From positions 1,862,001-1,926,000 of the forward strand of contig JAQFVV010000152.1 of NCBI GenBank assembly GCA_028023455.1: 64,000 bases of DNA. Reading direction: 5' to 3'. Within the stretch, counting starts at the first letter, position 1. Every line of letters begins with the position of its first letter. Source of the DNA: Epiperipatus broadwayi (Eukaryota > Onychophora > Udeonychophora > Euonychophora > Peripatidae). Made by a program: the position numbers and the translations under genes. The notes under the pieces are model-generated. The model was given only the letters and a program-made list of their open reading frames with translations. It ran no database searches and had not been told where the DNA came from. Below, piece by piece: positions 14,443-25,500 of this stretch.

Positions 14443-16389
14443 TTGAATGAAATTAATATGAAAATAACAGATACACTTTTAAAAACTGCAACAAAAATAG
14501 CTAGTAGTAAAAAGCAGCAATTGACCAATAAAATTTCTACTGAGACTAGAGAATTTATGAAGAAAGGAAGGAATATGAAGATATACAAAAATGAGGCATT
14601 AAAAAGAATTGAATATCTTGAATTTTGTAAAATGGTGCGGAGAAGAGTTGAAAATGACATAAGAAAGTATAAATGTGAACTAGCAAGGAAATCTGTAAAA
14701 GAGAATAAAACTGTCAAGAATGTAAAACAGCATTTTGGTATTGGTAGAAAATTTATATCCGCAATAAAAAAAAAAAGATGGAATTATTACTAAAAAGAGA
14801 GATGTCATCATGAAATGGATAGAAGGCATGTATCAAGAATTATATAGTAATAAAGAACAAGTACCTCCTTTATCTATTACATCTTATGAATTGCTGAGAA
14901 TTTTAAATGAAAAAGTGAGACATGCAATTGAATGTATGAAGAAAGGAAAGGCTCCAGGTAATGATGGAATTATAATTGATATATTAAAAGAAGCAGGTGA
15001 AGAAATAGAAAAAAATTTAGTGAAGTTATATACCAAATGTCTAAATGATAAAGATGTACCAGATGATTGGAAGAATGTAGTATTAATATTAATATTTAAA
15101 AAAAGTGATAAAGAAGATATTAGAAATTACAGACCTATCAGCCTTTTATCAGTTTTATACAACATTTTTACCAAGATAATTACAACTGGTCTACAGAGAA
15201 CATTGGATTTCCACTAACCAAGAGAACAAGCTGGATTTATAAATGGTTTTAATTCAGTAGATCATATCAAGGTATTGAGAGAAGTTATAGAAAAGACAAA
15301 TGAATATAAGTTGCCATTATGTTTTGGATTTGTAGATTATGAAAAGGCATTTGGTTCTATAAACATTTCTTCAGTAATTAAAGCATTGGATCATCAAGAT
15401 ATAGATTGAGGATATTGTCATATTTTAAAGAATATTTATAAAAATGCAACAGCAACAATTAGATTACATAATGATACTGGGAAAGTCAACATTGAGAAGA
15501 GTGTAAGACAGAGTGACTCCATATCTTCAAAACGTTTTACAGCAGTGCTGCAAGAAGTATTTTGTGGATTAAAATGGGAAGCTAAAAGAGTGAAAGTAAA
15601 TGGAGATTATTTAAGTCATTTAAATTTTGCAGCAGATGTAGTTGTTTTTGCAAATACTGCCCTAGAGCTGCAGGAAATGTTCAGGAGTTATCAGATGAAA
15701 GTAGAAAAGTAGGATTAAAGATAAATGTTAAAAAGATTAAAATAATGTTCAATGAATTTTCTCAAAATATGAAAATAAAGATTGATTATGATGAGTTAGA
15801 AGAAGTTAAGAATTACAAATACCTTGGTCAGATTATTAATACAGATGGAAACATAATGGATGAAATTAATCATAGAATTAAACTTGGTTGGAGTGCTTTT
15901 GGTAGAAATAACTTGATACTAAAAGGAAATATGCCTATGTGTTTGAAAAGGAAGAATTTTAATAAATGTGTTTTACCAGTTCTTACTTGTGGATCTGAGA
16001 CTTGGACACTTAATAGCAGAGCAATATAGAGATTTCAGACCACTCAAAGGAGTATGGAGAGATGCCTGTTGGGGATAACAAGAAGAGATCAAAATAGCAA
16101 TATTTGGGTAAGAGAACAAACAAGTGTTACTGACCTCATTGAAAAAATTAAAAGATTGAAGTGGAGTTGGGCTGGACATATTGCTAAAAGAGATGATAAT
16201 AGATGGAAAATTGAAATCTTGAACTGGATTCCAATAGATTGTAAAGAACCCAGAAAGAGTCCACATGTGAGATGGATGGATGAAATAAAAAAGTGTGTAG
16301 GGGTGATGTGGAGAAGAGCAGTTAAAGATAGGAGAATATGGATTGAACTTAGAAATACCTTCATCCTGCAGTGGAGTGATAATGGTTGA
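14443..16389 (+). pseudogene. RTE LINE reverse transcriptase and C-terminal region
   Basis: A linker (14443-14793) leads to RT. Motifs: RHAIECMKKGKAPGNDGI, YRPISLLSVLYNIFTKII, then a stop at 15215-15217, REQAGFINGFNSVDHI, LCFGFVDYEKAFGSI, a stop near 15406, VRQSDSISSKRF, and at the catalytic site LNFAADVVVFANT. The usual FADD box reads FAAD here, so the first catalytic aspartate is lost. Further stops lie at about 15709 and 16027. The end carries the typical RTE region CLLGITRRDQNSNIWVREQ, LKWSWAGHIAKRDDNRW and VRWMDEIKK. The protein would be non-functional even without the stops. Confidence 0.85.
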
Positions 16390-16400
16390 TGATGATGATC

Positions 16401-16807
16401 AAAATTTAGGTCTGTAAAAGTTCAGAAAGTAAATTTATAATTGTGTAATAGTAATTTTTTTATTGTTATCTTTAATAAAACATTTAAATGTATATAAAAT
16501 CATGTAGAATTTGTTTGATATTTTTTTTGAAGGGAGGGACACCAAATATTGTTTGCCTAAGGACCCTGATGACTCTTTGGTCTTATGTATAGATTAACAT
16601 CAAATTATATTATATAATAATACAGACATGTATGTGCGTGTAGAGAGAGAAAAAATTAGATATAAATCAGTTTTCTAAAATATTTAAATTAAAATTGCAT
16701 TTTCCATTAGCATTTAAATTTTATGCAGTCTTTTTTAAATTATTACTATTATTATTATTATTATCATCATCATCATTATTTACGGTCGTTAAATTTTAAA
16801 AAAAGAC
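16401..16807. other. Non-coding stretch with short ATT/ATC microsatellite
   Basis: AT-rich spacer between the RTE LINE and the hAT remnant. A small run of ATT then ATC units lies at about 16741-16780. Confidence 0.6.
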
Positions 16808-19325
16808 CAGAGGTGAGCACCTTTTTTTTTGTCAGCAGGAGGAATGAAATTTTTTTAACATGATTGTGGTCAGAAGAAATTGAATGATTTAACAAAAAAT
16901 TCAGAACCTAAAATATGTTAAATTAAATTACCAAATTTATTAAAATATTTTAAAAAATTATAAATGGCAAAATTTAATGATCTAAATAAGACTCGGTTAC
17001 AGATAAAAACTAAAATTTGTAACAAACATTTTTACTGTCATGTTAAAAAAGTAAATGTAGAAAACTTATTGTTACAAAAACTAAAGGACTGAATTTGGAA
17101 TGTTTCTGATTTATGCCTGCATCACTATTGGAATTTAATTCACAGGTGGAAATATGTAGAACGACTTCCAAATTGTCATTAGTTATTCGTGATCTGATTT
17201 TGCTCTTTGTAGTTTTCATTAAGGAAAATATAGTTCTGCTTAGATATGTCAATCCAAAGAATACAAATATTTCTGTGTATTAACCAAAATATTTTTAAAC
17301 ATTTCTGGATATAAAAAGGCATAAAAGTCCATTATTGTTTGTTTTTTTTAGAACATTGGTTCTTTAATATTAAATTTCATTGCAAATTTTTCAGTTTTGG
17401 ACACAAAATGGATGATGCATCACTGGCATTGTAAATAAATGGTAGGTTTACTAAAGGTAGATCTTCAGAAATTTTGTAAAAATCTTAAAATCGTCTGGTA
17501 AATTCATTGAATAAATCACTTGTTATTGCCTCATATTTCTTAAAATTAGCACATATTAAATAGTTTTTCTTTATTTGCAAGATTGGAAAATAAGTAATTA
17601 TTCTTTTTGAAATTTTTGTGAAATTAATTTTCGATTTCTTGTAAATGATTGATATTGTATACATATCAAAATAAATAATCCTTTCCCTTATAATGATATA
17701 TTTAATTCTATTTGATACCTTAATAAAGATAAAGTTGTTCAGCCATTGGTCATTTTTGAATTCACAAAATTTATTACACTTGTCTTTAATATTTAAAAAG
17801 TTAACAATTTTACCCAACAAAACATGAAATTGTTTAAAACTTTTGCAAGACTAAGCCATCCTATGTTCATGTAGTACAGAATGTGGATAAAATCACATTT
17901 CATTTCTTTCAAAATGGTTATGAGTTGCCAGTGATTTAAAGTTTTTCCATAAATAAAATAAACTACTTTTATTACAACCAATATACCATGTTTCAGTTTT
18001 AGAACTCTTTTTCAAAGAATTTCTTTTCCTGAAATAGACTTTGTTTCATCATGATTCTTTTTAATAACCAATTGTTTTTTCCTGTCAAACTAGGACACCC
18101 ATCAATTGTGATGTTGACAGTTTTGTCCACATTATATTATGACTTTTGCAAAGTTTCTTGAAGCATTATAAATAAATTTTCACCAATAGTTATGTCTTTT
18201 ATAGGATATGAAGAAACTAATTCCTCTATAATTTCAAATCTATTATTTCTACCTTGAGTAAAGATCAAAAGTTGACTCATAATCGTAATGTCACATAACT
18301 TGTCTAAAGCCATTGCATTATAAGTACAATCTTCCAATTTTAATTCATCACATAAATTGCTTGAAATATTATCAATGAGTCTCACAAGAATTCTTCATGA
18401 GAGATTTTTCAAACATCAATTTTTTATCAGGTCATAATAACTCAGCAATATCTATTTAGCATTCCTTTATGAATTTCCTTTCAAAAAATGAGTTGCATTA
18501 TTTTACAACCTTATGTGCACCCATGCAACTAGCTTTTGTCAAAACACTATCAGTATCTGACAAAGCATTTTGTTATTTAAATGTTTCTGCTTCAATTGGC
18601 ACTTGTTTCTGATTAAAATAGTTTATATTTGTTGAAATGTTATGTTGAAAAATGCCTTTTTAACTTATATTTTTTAAAAAGAGAAATAGTTGTGTTACAA
18701 ACCAATCAACACAGATTTATTGTCTACATTTGCAATTAAATATATGAATGTCCAATTTAGCATAAATTTTTATTGTAGTTGACTCATTTTATGGCCTATA
18801 AATTATATTAAATTAAAAATTCTAATAATTAAAAAAGACACTTATAAAATATCATGCAACAATATTATTTTTCAATAAAAGATGAACTAAACTCAAAGGA
18901 ACTTCATTCAAACAATGCTAAAATAATATTTAGAAAATAATACCTTTTGATGTGTGTTGCATCATCTGGTTAACCACATTAATCATTTGTTGCCTATGCT
19001 TCAACAAATAAGCACATGCTTATTGATACTTGCAGCTAGAAATATTTTAGTGTCCATAAAATCAACATTTTTATATTGTGCACATCATTGCAATCCCATC
19101 AGAACATTAATTTTCTGGTTATGCTGTCAGAAAACCTTTCACACAGATGTTAATGAAGTCATTGTCTCTTTCTCTATTGCCATTAACTATACAAAGTTGG
19201 CAGTTTTCTAGTCTCCTAATAATTCATTAGATGTGGGTTTTGTCTACCTTACATTTATGTAGTTGACCAGATTTGACACCATCATAGACCATATGTGGCT
19301 TGTTAGCTTGAAATTGCCTACCCTG
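16808..19325 (-). mobile_element. Old hAT transposon, GTF2IRD2-like, putative ends
   Basis: The coding remnant inside is a hAT transposase (separate entry). On the left, CAGAGGTGAGCACC starts at 16808. On the right, the minus strand begins CAGGGTAGGCAATTTC at 19325. Both resemble hAT terminal repeats (CAG followed by GGTGNGCA-like bases). The flanking 8 bases (AAAAAGAC left, GTGTAGAC right) share only their last four, so the target duplication is decayed or the ends are slightly misplaced. Confidence 0.5.
17080..18620 (-). pseudogene. Decayed hAT transposase, GTF2IRD2/ZBED-like
   Basis: Readable pieces in order on the minus strand: KASCMGAHKVVK with a stop (about 18500-18550); MRLIDNISSNLCDELKLED, ALDKLCDITIMSQLLIF and PIKDITIGENLFIMLQETL (18385-18137); LNHWQLITILKEMKCDF and YYMNIGWLSLAKVLNNFMF (about 17945-17830), matching the family's LNHRQF and RWLSRGKVL blocks; and FSLMKTTKSKIRSRITNDN (about 17225-17165), the C-terminal hAT dimerisation segment. 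Frameshifts and stops separate the blocks. The usual catalytic context is not intact. Assignment rests on the order and wording of these four blocks. Confidence 0.75.
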
Positions 19326-19430
19326 GTGTAGACCAAATATTTCATCATAGGGATAGATTAAGATACAGAAAATGATTAAAGTTTAATTGACCAAATGAAT
19401 AATAGCGATGTGGGTGAAATTTTAACTGAA
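19326..19430. other. Short spacer
   Basis: Nothing recognisable between the hAT end and the first copy of the dispersed repeat family. Confidence 0.5.
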
Positions 19431-19620
19431 ATGTATAATATTCAATTTTATTTACTAGCACAGAGAGCATATATAACTTAAACAGAATGGATTTATGCTC
19501 TAAGCATGTTGTAATATTGTTATAATAACTCAACAATGTCTTGTTGAATATTGGGGATACTTTCAAATGAAAGCACAAGATAGACACTTTTGAAAAGATA
19601 CCAGTGGGTGTCATATCTAT
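19431..19620 (+). repeat. Dispersed repeat family R, copy a
   Basis: Starts with TAATATTCAATTTTATTTAC and contains CTCTAAGCATGTTGTAATAT and CTCAACAATGTCTTGTTGAA. Related copies lie at 19783 (same strand), 19974 (opposite strand) and 29727 (opposite strand). Confidence 0.7.
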
Positions 19621-19782
19621 TGTACCTAAATTTAGTTATATGGGTCATTCTGAAGTGTCTGAGTTTGACAGTGTGAAAATGTTTTTATTTACTTTTCATC
19701 CACTAATTTCTTTCTATATATTAACTTTTGCAAAAAAAAAATTAATTTGCTATGTGTTAATATAACAAATTGTTATAAACTA

Positions 19783-19930
19783 TGTAATATTCAATTTTAT
19801 TTACTAGTGCAAAGATCATATGAAATTTAAACAGAAGGGATTTACTCCCTAAGCATGTGTATTGTAATATTGGTATAACACCTCAACAATGTCTTATTGA
19901 GTACTCAGGAACTCTCAAACCAAAGAATAA
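19783..19930 (+). repeat. Dispersed repeat family R, copy b
   Basis: Same order of motifs as copy a: GTAATATTCAATTTTATTTA, CCTAAGCATGTGTATTGTAA, CTCAACAATGTCTTATTGAG. It is followed almost at once by copy c in reverse orientation, so b and c together form a fold-back. Confidence 0.7.
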
Positions 19931-19973
19931 GATAGGGACATTTTGATAAAATAAGAATGGCCATCTTATCTAT

Positions 19974-20605
19974 TGTTTGAGAGTATTCTCAGTATTCAAC
20001 AGGACATCATTGAGTTATAATAACAATATTACAGAGCATGTGCTTAGAGTGTAAATCCATTTTGTTTACATGATATACAATTCCTGTATTACAATATATC
20101 TTTTTAAAATAATTACAATCTTCTTGCACCTTTTCAGCAAAAAATATTTATTATTATAATTACAGTTTTGATTGTTTCTCGCAGTCTTCTTCAGATCTAC
20201 AAAAATTTAAATATGATAACAGTATAACCAAAACGTATATATTCATCAATAAATTAACAATCAATTTATACATATAATAACACTCTTAAACACTATATAT
20301 CATTTATTATAGTATATTATTAAATTACTCAATCTTTAAATGCTTTAAAAAAATTTTAATTAATTTTTAATTCTTTAATATTTTATAGTCCCTTTTTTTA
20401 TCTGAAGAAGGCAGCGAGAAACAGTCAAAACTGTAATTATAATAATAAATATTTTTTGCTTAAAAGGTGTAAGAAGATCGTAATTATTTAAAAAGATATA
20501 TTGGTGTATATGAAAAAGCAAAATTAAGGAAGAGGAAGAAATCTTTATAGAATTCTATAAGAATCTCTGTATTAGTAAATAAAATTGAATATTACATAGG
20601 TTTCT
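19974..20605 (-). repeat. Dispersed repeat family R, copy c, interrupted by a fold-back element
   Basis: Reverse-complement copy: TTTGAGAGTATTCTCAGTAT, ATCATTGAGTTATAATAACA, GCATGTGCTTAGAGTGTAAA. Its outer end, AGTAAATAAAATTGAATATT, is found only after 20569, because the fold-back at 20092-20505 sits inside it. Confidence 0.65.
20092..20505. mobile_element. Fold-back element F1 with about 105-bp arms and hammerhead-like motif
   Basis: Left arm about 20092-20197 and right arm about 20400-20505 are near-perfect reverse complements around a 202-base AT-rich loop. On the outgoing strand of each arm is CTGAAGAAG followed by a GACTG...CAGTC-type stem and AAAAC (20165-20194 minus, 20402-20431 plus). 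This is an exact CUGANGA core but with AAAA where a hammerhead has GAAA. There is no protein. It is nested inside repeat copy c. Confidence 0.7.
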
Positions 20606-20630
20606 AATAGTTTGTAATTTTAATATATAG

Positions 20631-22025
20631 TGTAACCGACATGCCTCCAGTCCATCTATACGGCCGTTTCTAGGTTGATACCCTATCAAGCATAATCTGA
20701 CGGAGGCAACCAGCTACACAAAATATGTATATAGAACGGATTAGTAAGAATATAATATATTCAATTACTACCTTACCGGTTGAGTTTGACCTAATAAAAT
20801 CAAATCAAACTATATTTCCCAACCGATTGTTCTTCCTGACATAAAAAAAATAAAATGGTTGACATAGCAAGTAATTACAGTAATGCAAATCTTAAAATGA
20901 GGTTTATTGGTTGTCTAACATAAAACATAATTTCTATAATTTCGAGACATATTAATAATAATAAATACGTGTATAGAGTGTTAGTATGAAATGTATGTAA
21001 ATAAGTTTCTTATAAATGTTCGTTCAATTAAAGTTTATATGTATCAGAGTTATATAAAGGAATAATCGTTCAATTAAAGTTTCTATGTATCAGAGTTATA
21101 TAAAGGAATAATTCGCATTCTTGATTCCCTTGGAATTATGATTAAACTAGGAGTTAATAAGTTAGCATGCTAATATATGATTACCTAGGTAAACGGTCCT
21201 GGCAATTTATTCAGTCACTTCTTCGAACCGCGTTGTGGGCGTCCCACTTCTTTTGTAGAGCGGTTCAACTCCGGATAGTTTCCTCGTAACGGTTTCCAAA
21301 TGGCACGGAGACATAGGCTGGTGAGCGGGGGTTATCTTCATTTCGTCGGTGTTACAGGCTGGGGTATGGAGCAGCGTTTCGAACCGGCGCTCGAAAGTAT
21401 TTCTTCTACTCGATCATCATTTCTTTAACTATAGCCTGGGTGGCAGTTAAACATTTCGCTAGGAAAAATGGTTTCCCTTTTTGAAAACTGGGATCACTCT
21501 TTTTTTTCTACACCGCTCTACTCTCTCTTAGTAAAAAAAAAACTCCCCTCCCCTTTGTCTTGTGGATCACGTTTTCACACCTACGGCCATCTTTGATCTT
21601 AAAATAATTTAATTACTCTCCCTTTCATTTGTTACATTTATTCTTTCTCTAATTAAACTTATTACATTTGTTTTATTTATTTATTTCTCTTAACCATCAC
21701 TCTATGAATTTCTCAGTAATTATTTCCATGATTTTTACCGTAAGAGTTTCATCTTTTTTCCTTCCTAGAAAAATGCTTTAGTACAACAAAATTCGACATT
21801 TATTTTATTTTATAACTCCCATTCATTCTTTCACTCCCATTTACTAGCTGATAACGATCTTTAAATGTTATACCAAATTCCTTCTACAAACCACTAATTC
21901 TTATCTAACTCGTCTGTCATCTTATCTACAATCTTTTTTCTTTCTTTTTTTTTTTCTTTTTGATATTTGACCTAACTGAATATACATATTATATTAAATA
22001 TATGTGATCACCTCGTGCTATCACA
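20631..22025 (-). repeat. Gypsy 1 LTR (3' LTR in element sense)
   Basis: 1395 bases, TGTAACCGAC to GCTATCACA. It holds a direct repeat of about 46 bases around GTTCAATTAAAGTTT and GTATCAGAGTTATATAAAGG (about 21022-21112), which places a TATATAA sequence twice. On the minus strand these could be promoter TATA elements, but this is a guess. Confidence 0.92.
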
Positions 22026-22030
22026 TTACA

Positions 22031-22040
22031 CCCTCCCCCA
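22031..22040 (-). promoter_or_regulatory. Polypurine tract of Gypsy 1
   Basis: Minus strand TGGGGGAGGG, five bases from the 3' LTR boundary at 22025. It would be the RNase H-resistant primer for plus-strand synthesis. Position and composition fit; nothing else purine-rich is as close. Confidence 0.75.
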
Positions 22041-22569
22041 TTAGGAATTAACAGAATGTTAATTCTGATAATTAGCATGCTGCTCGTTCGTTTATTATCC
22101 CGCTAATCAGTATTGAATGTTGTGCTCAGTTTATTGTGATGACAAATGTTTGGAGCATTATGAAGAGGTCTCTAGGCTTCTTATACTATCATCTCTCTTC
22201 ATTTACAATCTAACCCTTCCATTACCTCTATCCATACTAGTTCTTTCCGAATTTATCTTCCGGGAAGCACTACTGAATTAGCCTTTATTTGTTTTGGGGT
22301 TTTATCTAATCTCCATACTTATAGAATATTAATCTAATCACATATACCTCGACCCACTCATAAAGATATCCCTCGGTACGTACTCTCCTGTTTTTCCGTA
22401 ACTGGCAGCAACTATATTCCTTTGTCACCCATCCACTCATGACTCCCGTTTCCTCTGATCTCATTTCCTAAACCTTTCATATTTATATTATTATTTTTTT
22501 TTTGTCGTATATCCAAGTGTGTGTTGTTGGTCATCATCTGCGTCCATCCTGAATGTACTATACTATTCA

Positions 22570-25500
22570 TTAAACTTTGTCTGGCGGCTCTGGCTTTCTC
22601 GGGATCAGTCTCAAGGACCGAGCATTATAGGTTCCCTTTTCTTCAGACCCCTTTGTGACAACAAAAGCATTGTTACCAAGCTTCCTTTTTATTATGTAAG
22701 GCCCCTCATATATCGGTTGAAACTTTTTGTAGATGTTTCTCTCCGGATGGCTCACCGGTTGAACCCTGATCATGACTTCATTTCCTTCCTCGAACGATAT
22801 GTTCTTTTCTTTGAATTTACGTTTTCTAACCTCACTCATCCTCTTTATACAATTTCGTGCCTGTTCTAAATCCCGTTTTCGGTTTATTACCCTAGATTGT
22901 ACTGGCAATCTGCTTCCAAATGGGCACGGAACATTTTTCCCATAATGCAATCGTACGGGTTCAAAACCCGTGGATTCGTTCTTTGACCAATTTATCATGT
23001 TGACCATTCTGGGCACTTCATTTACCCATCTACGATGATCTTTAGACACATACACTCGGAACAAATGTCCTAGTTCTCGCATCATCCTTTTGCAGGGATT
23101 GGATTGTGGGTTACGGATTGATGTGAGTCTATGTTGGATTCCCTTTTTAGTGATCCATTCTCTCCACTCCCGCGAGACAAACGGAGTCCCATTGTCAGAT
23201 AATATTTGTTGTGGCTTCCCTGCCTTCCGAAAATACTGCTGTTCCAAAACCTGGATGGCTTGCTTGGAGTTAGCCTGTGTGACTGGGTATGCGTCCACTA
23301 ATTTCGAAAACACATCATACATGACCAGTAGGTATTTCTTCCTGTTGAATGCCGGCAATGGTCCATAAAAATCTATGGCTAACAAGGTGTTAGGTTGTTT
23401 GGTAATTATCGGGTGTATTGGTCCTACATTAGATGTGTTGGGAGGTTTGGTTTTGGCGCATACTTCACATGCCCTAATGATGTCAGCAATCTGTTTCCGC
23501 ATCTCTGGCCAATAGAACCACTGATTTATTAGACCCTCTACCTTGCAGGTTCCATAATGTCCATATGTCTCGTGAATATACTCCACCGTTGGTATTCGCA
23601 ATTTTCTTGGAAGAACGATCCTAGTTTTTCCCTTTCTCTTCAGAATGCGCTGCAGAAACCCTCCCTTCATACAACAATGGTTTCGATCCTTCCATAACAT
23701 ATTTCCTGCTCGTTCCCCCACAGGCTGTCCTTTCAAGTACTTGATGATCTGCCCACATTCAGCATCCTCCTTCTGGTAATGTTTCAACTTGCGCATGCTT
23801 TGTTGTATCGTCTGTCCAGTACTTATTTCCATCTCTGCTATATATGGTTCTCCTCCCCCTCGTCGCTGTTCCATGCCTACCGGATACCGGCTCAGGGTGT
23901 CTGCAACGATGTTGTCCTTACCCTTACAATATATGACTTTGTAATTAAACTCCTGTAAGAACAAACTCCATCGTATCAACCGACTGTTAGATAGAAAACT
24001 CTGATTTATGAACTCCAGGCTCTTATGATCGGTCAGTACTACTATCTCAGATCCTAACAAATATTGGCGAAATCTTTTGAATGCCCATATGACTGCCAAT
24101 GCCTCCTTCTCCGTCACGGTGTAATTTACCTCTGCCCCTTTGAGCAAACGACTGATAAACGCCAATACGCCATGGTGACCTCCCTCCTGAATTTGAAATA
24201 TGGTGGCTCCAAGCCCCAAACCACTACTGTCGGTCTGTACTACGAATGGTTTATTAAAATCCGGGTATGTTAGTATTACTTTGTTTAAGAATCCGGTCTT
24301 TACCTTTCTAAAACTACTTTCCTGCTCCCTTTCCCATGTCCATGGTTGGTCTTTCTTTAATAACTGAAGTAATGGTCCCATATCTATCATAAATCCCTGG
24401 TAGAACCTATTGTAAAAATTACACATCCCGAGAAATGATCTGATGTGTTTTTTATTACGTGGGGTTGGAAACTCCTGTATTGCGCGTATTTTATCCGGGT
24501 TCGGGGTTACTCCCGCGGCGCTCACGACGTGCCCTAGAAACTCAACTTCGGAAGTCGCTAAGTGACTTTTCTTTAAGTTAATTCTTATTCCCTTTGACTC
24601 ACATTCTTCCAAAAACCGCCTCACCTGTTCTAGATGTTCAGAGATATTCTCTGACGCAATGACAATATCATCCATGTACATCGTCACCACGTCTTTTATC
24701 TCCTTTGATAATACCTGATCCAAACAGCGTATTAGTCCGGACCCACTATTTTTTAACCCAAATGGGATTCTATTGAAATGGTACGCATGGCCGTTATATC
24801 GGAAAGCAGTGTACTTACGGTCATTGGGATGTAACCTTATTTGCCAATAACTGGCAGTCAAATCAAAAGTTGAAAACACCCTTTTGTTCCGAAATTTATC
24901 TAATAACTCCCACATTGGTGGAGGGGCGTTGATATCTGGTAACGTAATTTTGTTTAAATGTCTAGCATCAAGACACAACCGTATGGATCCATCCTTTTTC
25001 TTTACAGTCACAACAGGATTATTATAAGACGAGGAGCATTTTGATATTATCCCCCACTGCAACATTTTAGTTAATTGCTCTTCCACTTCCTTACGGTATT
25101 GGTACGGGATGGGATACGCCCTGGCCTGGTATGGTTGGTTGTCGATGATTCGTATTCTGTGCTCATATCCATGGATAACACCCGGGATTTCTGAAAATAC
25201 TTCATTATGTTGTTCCAGAATCTGTTGTAATTGTTTTCTCCTGTCCTCGTCTATATTTTTCAATTCTGCGATTTTGTTGGTCGTCTCTAAACCTATGGCA
25301 GCACTGTGGATGTGATACCCTTCCCTCCTTGCCTCGGAACATCCGTGCTGGTCTTCCATAAAATCAACCCATGTTCCGTTCACTGCTACTCTTCTTCCTT
25401 TGTAATCTATTATACACCCGAACCTATCCATAAAATCTGATCCTAAAATTACATCATGTATTAGGCCCTCTAATATCACCATCACCTGTTCATACCCTTT

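Larger units (their letters stand above)
10700..16400 (+). mobile_element. Decayed RTE-type non-LTR retrotransposon, split by a 2.8-kb insertion
   Basis: The single large ORF of an RTE-clade LINE is readable in pieces: endonuclease N-terminus (10740-11030), the rest of the endonuclease (13858-14400), a linker, reverse transcriptase (14810-15700), and the typical RTE C-terminal region (15745-16389). It ends with LQWSDNG and a TGATGATGATGAT tail at 16388-16400, the usual short tandem tail of RTE elements. The split at AACTTA (11026-11031 and 13852-13857) shows that a foreign segment landed in the endonuclease region. Many stops and frameshifts mean it is dead. Confidence 0.85.

Noticed and set aside
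20631-22025. An env gene or endogenous virus for Gypsy 1
   Set aside because: The 544 bases between Pol and the 3' LTR have no ORF of useful size, so the element is described as a retrotransposon only.
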